A DNA stretch of 64,000 bases from Brachybacterium sp036311905 (GTDB taxonomy: Bacteria; Actinomycetota; Actinomycetes; Actinomycetales; Dermabacteraceae), in NCBI RefSeq assembly GCF_036311905.1, contig NZ_JAZDCH010000025.1, forward strand, positions 124,001 to 188,000. Direction: 5' to 3'. A model generated the notes under the pieces. That model did not search any database, was not told the origin of the DNA, and worked only from the letters and a program-made list of their open reading frames with translations. Position 1 is the stretch's first letter, and the number at the start of each line of letters is the position of its first letter. Positions 46,646 through 54,299 of this stretch are shown piece by piece. The position numbers were made by a program, and so were the translations under genes.

Positions 46646-46684
46646 GGCGGGGCGGGACCGTCGGGGACGACGGCCCGCCCCGCC
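46646..46684 (-). terminator. Hairpin between grpE and dnaJ
   Basis: An 11-bp GC stem (46646-46656 with 46674-46684) extended by a further 5-bp stem, CCGTC with GACGG, across one mismatch, giving a 6-nt loop. It lies between grpE and dnaJ in the heat-shock operon, so it may weaken transcription into dnaJ-hspR. Confidence 0.65.
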
Positions 46685-46691
46685 GGGGTGG

Positions 46692-47369
46692 TCAGGCGGG
46701 GCCGCGGGTGCCCACGCGGGCGGGGCGGAGGATCCGCTCCTTCAGCGCGTAGCCCGGCTGCATGACCAGGGTGATGGTCGTGGTCTCCGCCTCCGCGGAG
46801 TCCTCGTGCATCAGCGCCTCGTGGCGGGCGGGGTCGAACTCCTCCCCCACCTCCCCGAAGCGGGTCAGCCCCTGGGAGGCGAGGACCTCCTGGAGCTTCT
46901 GCGCGATCGAGTGGAAGGGCGTGCCCTCGACGATGTCGCCGTGCTGACGGCCCAGCTCGATGTCGTCGAGGACGCCGATCAGCGAGCTGAGGACGCGGCC
47001 GGCCGCCGCCTCCTTGCCCGCCTCAGCGGAGGCCTCGATGCGTCGGCGCGAGTTGACGTACTCGGCCTGCTCGCGGCGCAGCTGCTCGGTGAGCGCAGTG
47101 ACCTGGCCCTCGAGCTCGGCGACGCGGCCCGCGTCGGCGGGCGCCGACGTGCCCGCGCCCTCATGCGCGGCCTGCTCGAAGAGCTCGGCCGCCTCGGCGT
47201 CGATCGGGTCGGCGGGTCCCTGGGCGCCCTGGACCTCGGGGGCGGGGGCGTCCCCGGAGGGACGGACCGTGCCGTCCTCCGGGTTCACCTTCCGCTTGTC
47301 GGTGAACGAGAACCGCGGCTCGCCCTCGGGGCGCTGCGCGTCGTCGGGAGTGCTCTGGTCCTCGGTCAT
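46692..47369 (-). CDS. grpE: Nucleotide exchange factor GrpE
   Basis: A 225-residue exchange factor that removes ADP from DnaK. A long acidic, Pro/Gln-rich N-terminal tail (about 75 residues) precedes the coiled-coil (GRVAELEGQVTALTEQLRRE) and the beta-domain with QKLQEVLASQGLTRFGEVGE and the C-terminal YALKERILRPARV. The ATG at 47369 overlaps the dnaK stop as TGATG; a GTG one codon earlier is an alternative. Both give near-identical products. Confidence 0.95.
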   Translation of the reverse strand: MTEDQSTPDDAQRPEGEPRFSFTDKRKVNPEDGTVRPSGDAPAPEVQGAQGPADPIDAEAAELFEQAAHEGAGTSAPADAGRVAELEGQVTALTEQLRREQAEYVNSRRRIEASAEAGKEAAAGRVLSSLIGVLDDIELGRQHGDIVEGTPFHSIAQKLQEVLASQGLTRFGEVGEEFDPARHEALMHEDSAEAETTTITLVMQPGYALKERILRPARVGTRGPA

Positions 47370-49222
47370 CACTTCTTCTCCTCGTCCTCGTCCACGATCT
47401 CGGCGTCGACCACGTCGTCGTCATCGGACGACGGCGCCTCGGTGCCCTCGGGGGCACCCTCGGCCTGGGCCTGGGAGTAGATCGCGGTGCCGACGGCCTG
47501 GAGCGCCTCGTTCAGCGAGTCGCGCTTGGCCTCGAGGTCCGCGGTCTCCGCGTCCTCCTTGGCCAGCTCGTCCTTCGCCTCCTTGATGGCGTCCTCGGCC
47601 TTGGTCCTGTCGCCGTCCGAGATCTTGTCCGCGTTGTCCGCGAGCAGCTTCTCGCCCTGGTAGACGAGCTGCTCGAGGGTGTTGCGGGCGTCGGCGTTCT
47701 TGCGGCGCTCCTCGTCCTCGGCGGCGTGCGCCTCGGCGTCCTTGATCATGCGGTCGATGTCCTCGTCGGACAGCGCGGAGCCGCCGGTGATCTGGATGGA
47801 CTGCTCGTTGCCGGTGCCGCGGTCCTTCGCGGTGACGTGCACGATGCCGTTGGAGTCGATGTCGAAGGTGACCTCGATCTGCGGGATGCCGCGGGGGGCC
47901 GGGGCGATGCCGGTCAGCTCGAAGGTGCCGAGGAGCTTGTTGTCGCGGGTGAACTGGCGCTCGCCCTGGAAGACCTGGATCGCCACGGACGGCTGGTTGT
48001 CGTCCGCGGTCGAGAACACCTCGGAGGTCTTGGTCGGGATAGCGGCGTTGCGCTCGATGAGCTTGGTCATCACGCCGCCCTTGGTCTCGATGCCGAGGGA
48101 GAGCGGGGTGACGTCCATGAGCAGGACGTCCTTGCGCTCGCCCTTGATGACCGCGGCCTGGAGGGCGGCGCCGACGGCGACGACCTCGTCCGGGTTCACG
48201 GACTTGTTGGGCTCCTTGCCGCCGGTGAGCTCCTTGACGACCTCGGTCACGGCGGGCATGCGGGTCGAGCCGCCGACGAGGACCACATGGTCGATGTCGG
48301 AGACCTTGATGCCGGCGTCCTTGATGACTTGGTGGAACGGGGCCTTGGTGCGCTCGAGGAGGTCCTTGGTCATGTCCTCGAACTGGGCGCGGGTGAGCTT
48401 CTCGTCGAGGTGCAGCGGGCCGTTCTCGGTCATCGACAGGTACTGCAGCGAGATCGAGGTGGAGGTCGAGGAGGACAGCTCCTTCTTCGCCTGCTCGGCG
48501 GCCTCCTTGAGGCGCTGCAGGGCGATGCGGTCCTTGCCGAGGTCCACGCCGTCCTTGTTCTTCACCTGGGTGATCAGCCAGTCGACGATCTTCTGGTCCC
48601 AGTCGTCGCCGCCGAGCCGGTTGTCGCCCGCGGTGGCCTGGACCTGGATGGTCGAGCCGTCCTCGTCCTTGCTCACCTCGAGGAGGGACACGTCGAAGGT
48701 GCCGCCGCCGAGGTCGAAGACCAGGATCTGCTCGTCGTCCTTGCCCTTCTCGAGACCGTAGGCGAGGGCCGCGGCGGTGGGCTCGTTGATGATGCGCAGG
48801 ACGTTGAGGCCCGCGATGGTGCCGGCGTCCTTGGTGGCCTGGCGCTCCGAGTCGGAGAAGTAGGCGGGGACGGTGATGACGGCGTCGGTCACGGTCTCGC
48901 CCAGGTAGGACTCGGCGTCCTTCTTGAGCTTGCCGAGGGTGCGCGCGGAGATCTCCTGCGCGGTGTACTTCTTGCCGTCGATCTCGACGCTCCAGTCGGT
49001 GCCCATGTGGCGCTTGACGGAGGAGATGGTGCGGTCGACGTTGGTGACGGCCTGACGCTTGGCGACATCGCCGACGAGGACCTCGCCCTGCTTGGAGAAG
49101 GCGACGACCGACGGGGTGGTGCGGGAGCCCTCGGCGTTCGCGATGACGGTGGGCTGACCGCCCTCGAGGACGGCGACGGCGGAGTTGGTGGTGCCGAGAT
49201 CGATTCCGACGACACGGGACAT
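47369..49222 (-). CDS. dnaK: Molecular chaperone DnaK (Hsp70)
   Basis: A 617-residue Hsp70. The N-terminal VVGIDLGTTNSAVAVLEGG and IINEPTAAALAYGLEKG (phosphate 1 and connect motifs), LVGGSTRMPAVTEVVKEL (adenosine motif) and VTPLSLGIETKGG in the substrate domain are all standard. The C-terminal tail is acidic and Asp/Glu-rich, ending in DEEKK. It is the first gene of dnaK-grpE-dnaJ-hspR. GAAAGG lies about 11 nt before the ATG. The promoter with two HAIR sites lies 90-155 nt upstream. Confidence 0.98.
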   Translation of the reverse strand: MSRVVGIDLGTTNSAVAVLEGGQPTVIANAEGSRTTPSVVAFSKQGEVLVGDVAKRQAVTNVDRTISSVKRHMGTDWSVEIDGKKYTAQEISARTLGKLKKDAESYLGETVTDAVITVPAYFSDSERQATKDAGTIAGLNVLRIINEPTAAALAYGLEKGKDDEQILVFDLGGGTFDVSLLEVSKDEDGSTIQVQATAGDNRLGGDDWDQKIVDWLITQVKNKDGVDLGKDRIALQRLKEAAEQAKKELSSSTSTSISLQYLSMTENGPLHLDEKLTRAQFEDMTKDLLERTKAPFHQVIKDAGIKVSDIDHVVLVGGSTRMPAVTEVVKELTGGKEPNKSVNPDEVVAVGAALQAAVIKGERKDVLLMDVTPLSLGIETKGGVMTKLIERNAAIPTKTSEVFSTADDNQPSVAIQVFQGERQFTRDNKLLGTFELTGIAPAPRGIPQIEVTFDIDSNGIVHVTAKDRGTGNEQSIQITGGSALSDEDIDRMIKDAEAHAAEDEERRKNADARNTLEQLVYQGEKLLADNADKISDGDRTKAEDAIKEAKDELAKEDAETADLEAKRDSLNEALQAVGTAIYSQAQAEGAPEGTEAPSSDDDDVVDAEIVDEDEEKK

Positions 49223-49292
49223 GGGTGCCTGCCTTTCTGCGACGGATTCGCCGCACGGGATCTTCGCTACCGGCCGACGGCCGACGACGAGA

Positions 49293-49313
49293 CTTGAGCT
49301 GTACGGACTCAAG
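49293..49313 (-). promoter_or_regulatory. HAIR element 1 of the dnaK operon
   Basis: CTTGAGT-N7-GCTCAAG on the minus strand, matching the HspR consensus at 13 of 14 arm positions. It overlaps the -10 hexamer, so HspR binding would block polymerase. Confidence 0.93.
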
Positions 49314-49340
49314 TAGAGAACCCGAGATCGATGATGTCAA
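49312..49340 (-). promoter_or_regulatory. Promoter of the dnaK operon
   Basis: On the minus strand, TTGACA (49340-49335) and TCTACT (49317-49312) with a 17-nt spacer make a strong vegetative-type promoter. The -10 runs into HAIR element 1, and HAIR element 2 lies just upstream of the -35. Confidence 0.85.
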
Positions 49341-49356
49341 TCTCAGCAGCTCCGTT

Positions 49357-49377
49357 CTTGAGTACACCCGACTCAAC
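49357..49377 (-). promoter_or_regulatory. HAIR element 2 of the dnaK operon
   Basis: GTTGAGT-N7-ACTCAAG on the minus strand, one mismatch from the HspR consensus, 16 nt upstream of the -35 box. With element 1 it brackets the promoter. Confidence 0.9.
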
Positions 49378-49844
49378 TCTGATCCGATCAGGTTCATTCC
49401 CGGTGCGATTGATCGTGACGGAGGCCACATCCACAGGTTCTCGACGAGGTGGCAGTGATCTCTCCGATCTGTCAGCGACGTGTCCGGATCACGGCTCTCG
49501 TCTTCGCCCAGGGCATCGATGACGGTGCGGGCTGCGATACGGGCCGGACGCCTCCAGGCCCGGCAGCTCCGCGCAGCCCTCGCCTCTCATCACGTCGCCG
49601 AACGCCAGGATCGCTGGCTGAGCGGGCCCCACGGGACGCCGTCGTGCCGAGCGGTCGCGACCGCTGCGGCGAAGTGGGAGGGGAACTCCCGCGGGAGCTC
49701 TTGCACGAGCCGCACGCACCTCGCGCGCAGCTGGGGATCGATCTCCCACGGCCGCCCGTCCACCCCCTCGGCCCCGAACAGCAGCGGCATCGGACCCGGG
49801 CCGACTCAGTCGCGCAGGCCAGCACGTTCAGGCAGAATCGCGCC
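49378..49844. other. Intergenic region between dnaK and nhaA, possible gene relic
   Basis: About 470 nt without a supported gene. On the minus strand, 49590-49790 encodes a short frame containing RARCVRLVQELPREFPSHFA, which loosely resembles the N-terminal helices of IS3-type transposase OrfA. The match is short and has no partner frame or terminal repeats. The CAGAAT box of nhaA lies at 49833-49838. Confidence 0.3.
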
Positions 49845-51689
49845 GTGCCCCACTCACCCTCGCCCGCGCGCGGAATAGCCGGAAGACTCCGCACGGAGTC
49901 GGGCTCGGCCGTCCTGCTCATCGTCGTCACGGCCTTCGCTCTCCTCTGGGCGAACTCACCGCTGTCCTACTCCTATGTCGAGCTGTGGCAACAGGGCGTC
50001 GGGATCGACGTCGGCCCGTTCGGCCTGCACCTGGATCTGCACCACTGGATCAACGACGGACTGATGGTCGTGTTCTTCTTCGTCGTGGGTCTCGAGGTGC
50101 GCCAGGAGTTCGCACACGGGGCTCTGCGGGACAGCAGTCGCGCCCGTCTGGCGGCGATCGCGGGCGTCGCGGGTGTGGCGTTGCCCGCGCTGATATACGT
50201 CCTGGTCGTCGGCGCATCCGGTGGCGAGGGGCTTCGCGGCTGGGGGGCGGTCGTCGGAACGGACACGGCGTTCATGCTCGGTGCTCTCGCGATCGTCGGC
50301 CCCCGGCTTTCCGGGCAGCTGCGCGTCTTCCTCCTGACCCTCACGGTGGTCGACGACTTCCTTGCGGTGTCGATCATCGGGGTGTTCTACAGCGACGAGA
50401 TCCGACCCGTCCCACTGCTGGTCGCTCTCGGCTGCCTCGTCGCCCTGTGGCTGGTGGGCCGTTCCCGACAGTGGAGTGCCGCTCCGTACGTCGGGATCGT
50501 CATCGTGCTGTGGCTGGCGACTCTGTCCTCCGGCATCCACGCCTCGCTGACGGGCATGATCGCCGGCCTTCTGATCCCCGCCTACCCGACCCAGCGGCAG
50601 GAGGTGGTCGCCGCCCGGCAGCTGTTCCGCGACTTCTGGCAATCCCCGAGCGCTTCCTCGGCGCGTGCCGTCGGACGGGGGCTGTCCAAAGGCGTGTCGG
50701 TCAACGAGCGGTTGTACGAGTACCTCCGTCTCCCCACGGCGTTGCTGGTCGTGCCGATCTTCGCTCTGGCCAATGCCGGAATCGACCTGCGCGGCGGGGT
50801 GGTGGCCGACTCGCTGGGCTCGCCGGTGACGTGGGGCGTCATCGCGGGGCTCGTGCTCGGCAAGCTCCTCGGAATCGGGATCGCGACGCTCCTCGCCGTT
50901 CGGATGGGCGCAGGCCGACTGCCGGAGGGGGTCGGAATGGGCAGCGTGTTCGGCGGGGCAGCGCTGTCGGGCATCGGTTTCACCGTGTCGCTGCTGGTCA
51001 TCGGCCTCGCTTTCGACTCCTCCTCGGATCTGGGGCGCCAGGCGACGCTGGGCGTGCTCGTGGCGATGGTGCTCGCCACCGTTCTGGGCTGGTCGATCTT
51101 CAAGATCGCAGCCCGTCGGTGGGGAGAGGAGACGGCGGATCTCCCGATGACGCTCGACTCCCCGGTGGACCCCGAGGTGGATCACATCCGCGGACCGGAG
51201 GACGCCCGGCTCACCCTCGTGGAGTTCGTGGACTTCGAGTGCGAGTACTGCGCGCACGCCACTGGCTCATGGGAAGACCTTCACGGGCGCTTCGGTGACG
51301 ATCTGCGCTACGTCGTGCGGCATCTGCCTCACCATCCTCACGGCCCCCTCGCCGCACGGGCCGCCGAGGCGGCCGCGAAGCAGGAGATGTTCTGGCCGTG
51401 GCTCGACTTCGTCTTCACTCGGCAGCACGCGCTGGAGAGGGAGGATCTCATCGGCTACGCGGCTGAGCTGGGCCTCGATGTCGAGGCGTTCATCAAGGAT
51501 CTCGACAGCGACGAGGTTGCTGCGAGGGTGCAGCGGGACATCGCGAGCGCGGAGGCGAGCGGCGCCAAGATGACCCCGACGTTCTTCATCGATGGTTGTC
51601 GGATGGTGGGCAGCTATGACGCGCGCTCCCTGACCGAGATGCTGGAATCCAGCCGTCGCGGGGGCCGCACCCAGGCGGCGAAGGCCTGA
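49845..51689 (+). CDS. nhaA: Na+/H+ antiporter NhaA fused to a thioredoxin-like domain
   Basis: A 614-residue fusion. The first 420 residues are an NhaA-type sodium/proton antiporter: WINDGLMVVFFFVVGLEVRQ, GTDTAFMLGALAIVG and the paired Asp of TVVDDFLAVSIIG are all there. After AARRWGEETADLP a cytoplasmic or external thioredoxin-like (DsbA/Thioredoxin_4) domain begins, with the redox pair CEYC (C466, C469) and the cis-Pro region KMTPTFFIDG. Such fusions are known in actinobacteria, but the role of the second domain is unclear. The GTG is preceded at 6 nt by CAGAAT, a leaderless start. Confidence 0.9.
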   Translation: MPHSPSPARGIAGRLRTESGSAVLLIVVTAFALLWANSPLSYSYVELWQQGVGIDVGPFGLHLDLHHWINDGLMVVFFFVVGLEVRQEFAHGALRDSSRARLAAIAGVAGVALPALIYVLVVGASGGEGLRGWGAVVGTDTAFMLGALAIVGPRLSGQLRVFLLTLTVVDDFLAVSIIGVFYSDEIRPVPLLVALGCLVALWLVGRSRQWSAAPYVGIVIVLWLATLSSGIHASLTGMIAGLLIPAYPTQRQEVVAARQLFRDFWQSPSASSARAVGRGLSKGVSVNERLYEYLRLPTALLVVPIFALANAGIDLRGGVVADSLGSPVTWGVIAGLVLGKLLGIGIATLLAVRMGAGRLPEGVGMGSVFGGAALSGIGFTVSLLVIGLAFDSSSDLGRQATLGVLVAMVLATVLGWSIFKIAARRWGEETADLPMTLDSPVDPEVDHIRGPEDARLTLVEFVDFECEYCAHATGSWEDLHGRFGDDLRYVVRHLPHHPHGPLAARAAEAAAKQEMFWPWLDFVFTRQHALEREDLIGYAAELGLDVEAFIKDLDSDEVAARVQRDIASAEASGAKMTPTFFIDGCRMVGSYDARSLTEMLESSRRGGRTQAAKA

Positions 51690-51898
51690 GGACGATCCGC
51701 GAACCCGGAACACGGTGGGACGTGGGCCGTGCCGGCGCGTATCAGTCACAGCTGCGCGTTCACCGGTTTGGCGCGGGCTGGTCCTGGACGGCGTGCGGCA
51801 TCGCCTTCACCGCCGGCCACCAGCTCCTCGAGGTCACGGCCATGAGGCTCGCAGCGCAGTGGGTGCGACACCGCTGCCGACGTCCGGACCGAGGCCCG

Positions 51899-52750
51899 CT
51901 ATCGAGTCTCGGCGCTCGGAGAGTGCGCATCATGGGAGTGAGCGATGCTTGCGAGCTCGGCGCGCGTGCGGGCGCCGTATTTCCGCAGCAAGTTGGCCAC
52001 GTGGTACTTCACGGTGTTGGCCGTGATCCCGAGCTGGTCGCCGATGCGCTGGTTCGAGATCCCGGTCGCGACCAGGCGCAGCACCTGCTTCTCTCGGTCG
52101 GTGAGTTCCTCGGCGCCCTCCACGGTGAGCGTTGCGCTGGGTGGGTCCAGTGGGATCTCGATCCGCAGCGTCGTCCCCCATCCCGGGGTCGTCTCCACGT
52201 CCATGGTTCCGTCGAGCGCCGCCACTCGCTCCACGATCGGACGCAGTGTGTCGTCGTGCGCTGTCACCGCGATTCCCCCGTCGTCACGGACCTCCATCAG
52301 CAGGTTGCGGCCATCGCAGTCCCAGCCGATCCGGGCGCGTGCAGCGTCTGCGCGGTCCATGAGCGAGAGCACTGCTGTGCGGGAGATGGCGCGGGCTTCC
52401 CGGGCGACCGGGCCCGGCAGCGCCCGTCCTCGCGCAGGAGGCTCTGCGAACTGGACCTGCAGCGGCCCGGAGCGGATCAGAGGACGCAGTTCGGTGCGCA
52501 GGCGCGAGAATGCCTCGGCTACCGGCTCGAGCACGCTCTCCTGCTGCTCATGGATCGAACGAGCACGGATGAGTGCGGAGGAGGCGATCTCCGTGGCCTC
52601 CCTGCGCGCGGCCGCATCCGCGAGTCGGCGGGAGCGGAGCACGGCGAGGATCGATTCGAGGGTGATCGCATGTTGATCAGCCTGCTCGGTCAGGGCACGG
52701 TCCCGCGACAGGGAGCGGGCACGTTCCAGCGGGGTCGGGAGGTCGCTCAC
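51899..52750 (-). CDS. LuxR-type regulator with a degenerate histidine-kinase ATPase domain
   Basis: A 283-residue protein with an unusual layout. The N-terminal half is helical (SLSRDRALTEQADQHAITLE, SIHEQQESVLEPVAEAF); the middle (EVRDDGGIAVTAHDDTLRPI, TTPGWGTTLRIEIPL) looks like a HATPase_c domain with G1 and G2 boxes but without a clear N-box Asn; the C-terminal 65 residues are a LuxR/GerE helix-turn-helix (ELTDREKQVLRLVATGISNQ). No receiver domain is present. It is divergent from hxlB, with 92 nt between starts, so it probably controls the formaldehyde genes. Start GTG; TAGAGT (minus strand) ends 6 nt upstream. Confidence 0.8.
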   Translation of the reverse strand: MSDLPTPLERARSLSRDRALTEQADQHAITLESILAVLRSRRLADAAARREATEIASSALIRARSIHEQQESVLEPVAEAFSRLRTELRPLIRSGPLQVQFAEPPARGRALPGPVAREARAISRTAVLSLMDRADAARARIGWDCDGRNLLMEVRDDGGIAVTAHDDTLRPIVERVAALDGTMDVETTPGWGTTLRIEIPLDPPSATLTVEGAEELTDREKQVLRLVATGISNQRIGDQLGITANTVKYHVANLLRKYGARTRAELASIAHSHDAHSPSAETR

Positions 52751-52842
52751 TCCGCTACTCTAGCCCGACCTGGGAGGCCCACCCGATCGAACGGGGCGCT
52801 CCGCTCATCGGGCAGCAGTGGACCACCGCAGACCGGCCCAAG

Positions 52843-53415
52843 ATGGTCGGCATGGAAGAACGAAGCATCCAGGATTCGCTGACGCGGATCGTCCACGAGA
52901 TCGAGGGGGCAGCTGCCCTGCCCGACGCGCCCGCGATCGCGGCTGCCGTCGAGCTGACAGCCAACGCCCGGCGGGTCTTCGTCCACGGCGCCGGACGCTC
53001 CGGTCTCGCGCTGCGGATGACGGCCATGCGCCTCATGCACCTCGGGCTGCAGGTCCACGTCGTCGGTGAGACGACGACCCCGGCGATCGGAGAGGGCGAC
53101 CTGCTCCTGACCGCCAGCGGTTCCGGCACGACCTCGGGAGTGGTGAGCGCGGCTGAGACGGCGCGATCCGTCGGCGCCCGCGTGATCGGCATCACGACCG
53201 ACCCCGAGTCACCGCTGGCTCAGCTGTCCCACGCCGTCCTGGTCATCCGTGCGGCGACGAAGACAGACCGGTCCGAGCAGCAGTCGGCCCAGTACGCCGG
53301 CAGCCTCTTCGAGCAGCTCCTCGTCCTCGTCGGCGACGCTCTCTTCGACGTCCTGTGGCAGAAGAGCGGTCAGAGTGCGGATGCGCTCTGGCCCCGTCAT
53401 GCCAACCTCGAATGA
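52843..53415 (+). CDS. hxlB: 6-phospho-3-hexuloisomerase
   Basis: A 190-residue SIS-domain isomerase that turns D-arabino-3-hexulose-6-phosphate into fructose-6-phosphate in the ribulose monophosphate pathway. FVHGAGRSGLALRMTAMRLM and LLTASGSGTTSGVVSAAETA are the two SIS phosphate-sugar binding segments, and the C-terminal LLVLVGDALFDVLWQKSG is typical of HxlB. A second ATG at 52852 may be the true start. It sits 54 nt before hxlA. CCCGAT and ATCGGG arms at about 52780-52810 might form an operator. Confidence 0.93.
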   Translation: MVGMEERSIQDSLTRIVHEIEGAAALPDAPAIAAAVELTANARRVFVHGAGRSGLALRMTAMRLMHLGLQVHVVGETTTPAIGEGDLLLTASGSGTTSGVVSAAETARSVGARVIGITTDPESPLAQLSHAVLVIRAATKTDRSEQQSAQYAGSLFEQLLVLVGDALFDVLWQKSGQSADALWPRHANLE

Positions 53416-53469
53416 CCGTTCTTCCCCGTTTCCATCATCGACACCCCCACGAGAAAGAGACACCCTGAC

Positions 53470-54093
53470 ATGCGACTGCAGTTCGCCATGGACACCCTGA
53501 CCACCGAGTCCGCCCTCGACCTCGCCGCGAAGGCCGCCCCCTACGTCGACATCCTCGAGCTCGGCACCCCTCTGATCAAGAGCGAGGGCCTCGCGGCGAT
53601 CACGGCGGTCAAGGCCGCCCACCCCGACAAGACCGTCTTCGCCGATCTCAAGACCATGGATGCCGGAGAGCTGGAAGCTGACATCGCCTTCTCTGCCGGA
53701 GCGGATCTGGTCACCGTGCTCGGCGTCGCCGGTGACAGCACGATCGCCGGCGCGGTCGCCGCGGCGACCAAGCACGGCAAGGGCATCGTCGTCGATCTGA
53801 TCGGTGTGGTCGACAAGGCCGCACGGGCCCGAGAGGTCGTCGCCCTCGGCGCCGTGTTCGTGGAGATGCACGCCGGCCTCGACGAGCAGGCGGAGGACGG
53901 CTACAGCCTCGACGCCCTGCTCGCCGCCGGCGAGGCCGCCGAGGTCCCGTTCTCCGTCGCCGGCGGCGTCAGCGCGGACTCCGTCGAAGACGTCCAGCAG
54001 GCGGGAGCAGACGTGGCCGTCGCGGGCAGCGCCATCTACAGCGCATCGGACGTCGCCGCCGCGGCCGCCGCCATCCGCTCCGCCATCAGGTGA
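53470..54093 (+). CDS. hxlA: 3-hexulose-6-phosphate synthase
   Basis: A 207-residue TIM-barrel enzyme of the OMP-decarboxylase superfamily that joins formaldehyde to ribulose-5-phosphate. MRLQFAMDTLTTESALDL, YVDILELGTPLIKSEGL, TVFADLKTMDAGELEADI (the catalytic Asp-x-Lys-x-x-Asp) and the phosphate-binding AVAGSAIYSASDVA are diagnostic. With hxlB it fixes formaldehyde into sugar phosphate. A GAGAAAGAG sequence precedes the ATG. A long hairpin follows. Confidence 0.95.
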   Translation: MRLQFAMDTLTTESALDLAAKAAPYVDILELGTPLIKSEGLAAITAVKAAHPDKTVFADLKTMDAGELEADIAFSAGADLVTVLGVAGDSTIAGAVAAATKHGKGIVVDLIGVVDKAARAREVVALGAVFVEMHAGLDEQAEDGYSLDALLAAGEAAEVPFSVAGGVSADSVEDVQQAGADVAVAGSAIYSASDVAAAAAAIRSAIR

Positions 54094-54097
54094 CCAC

Positions 54098-54172
54098 CAC
54101 CCACCGCATCCCGTGGAGAGGGAGCAGGTAACGGCACGCGCGGACCCTGCCCCCTCCCACCGGATGCGGTGG
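54098..54172 (+). terminator. Long hairpin after hxlA
   Basis: An 11-bp outer stem, CCACCGCATCC (54098-54108) with GGATGCGGTGG (54162-54172), encloses a second imperfect stem (GAGGGAGCAGG side with the CCCTGCCCCCTC side). It starts 5 nt after the hxlA stop. The same gap holds another hairpin for the convergent gene. Confidence 0.75.
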
Positions 54173-54239
54173 ACTGATGCCGCAGGCGATCACGGCGTCG
54201 CACAGACCGCCACGTGATCCTCCTCCCCGATGCGGGGGC

Positions 54240-54283
54240 AGCCGGCCCGCGGCCGTCGCTGGAGCGACGATCGCGGGCCGGCT
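54240..54283 (-). terminator. Hairpin terminator of the formaldehyde dehydrogenase gene
   Basis: A perfect 12-bp stem (54240-54251 with 54272-54283) and an inner CGTCGC/GCGACG stem, 17 nt past the stop of the minus-strand gene. Confidence 0.82.
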
Positions 54284-54299
54284 GTATGACATCCCTGAA

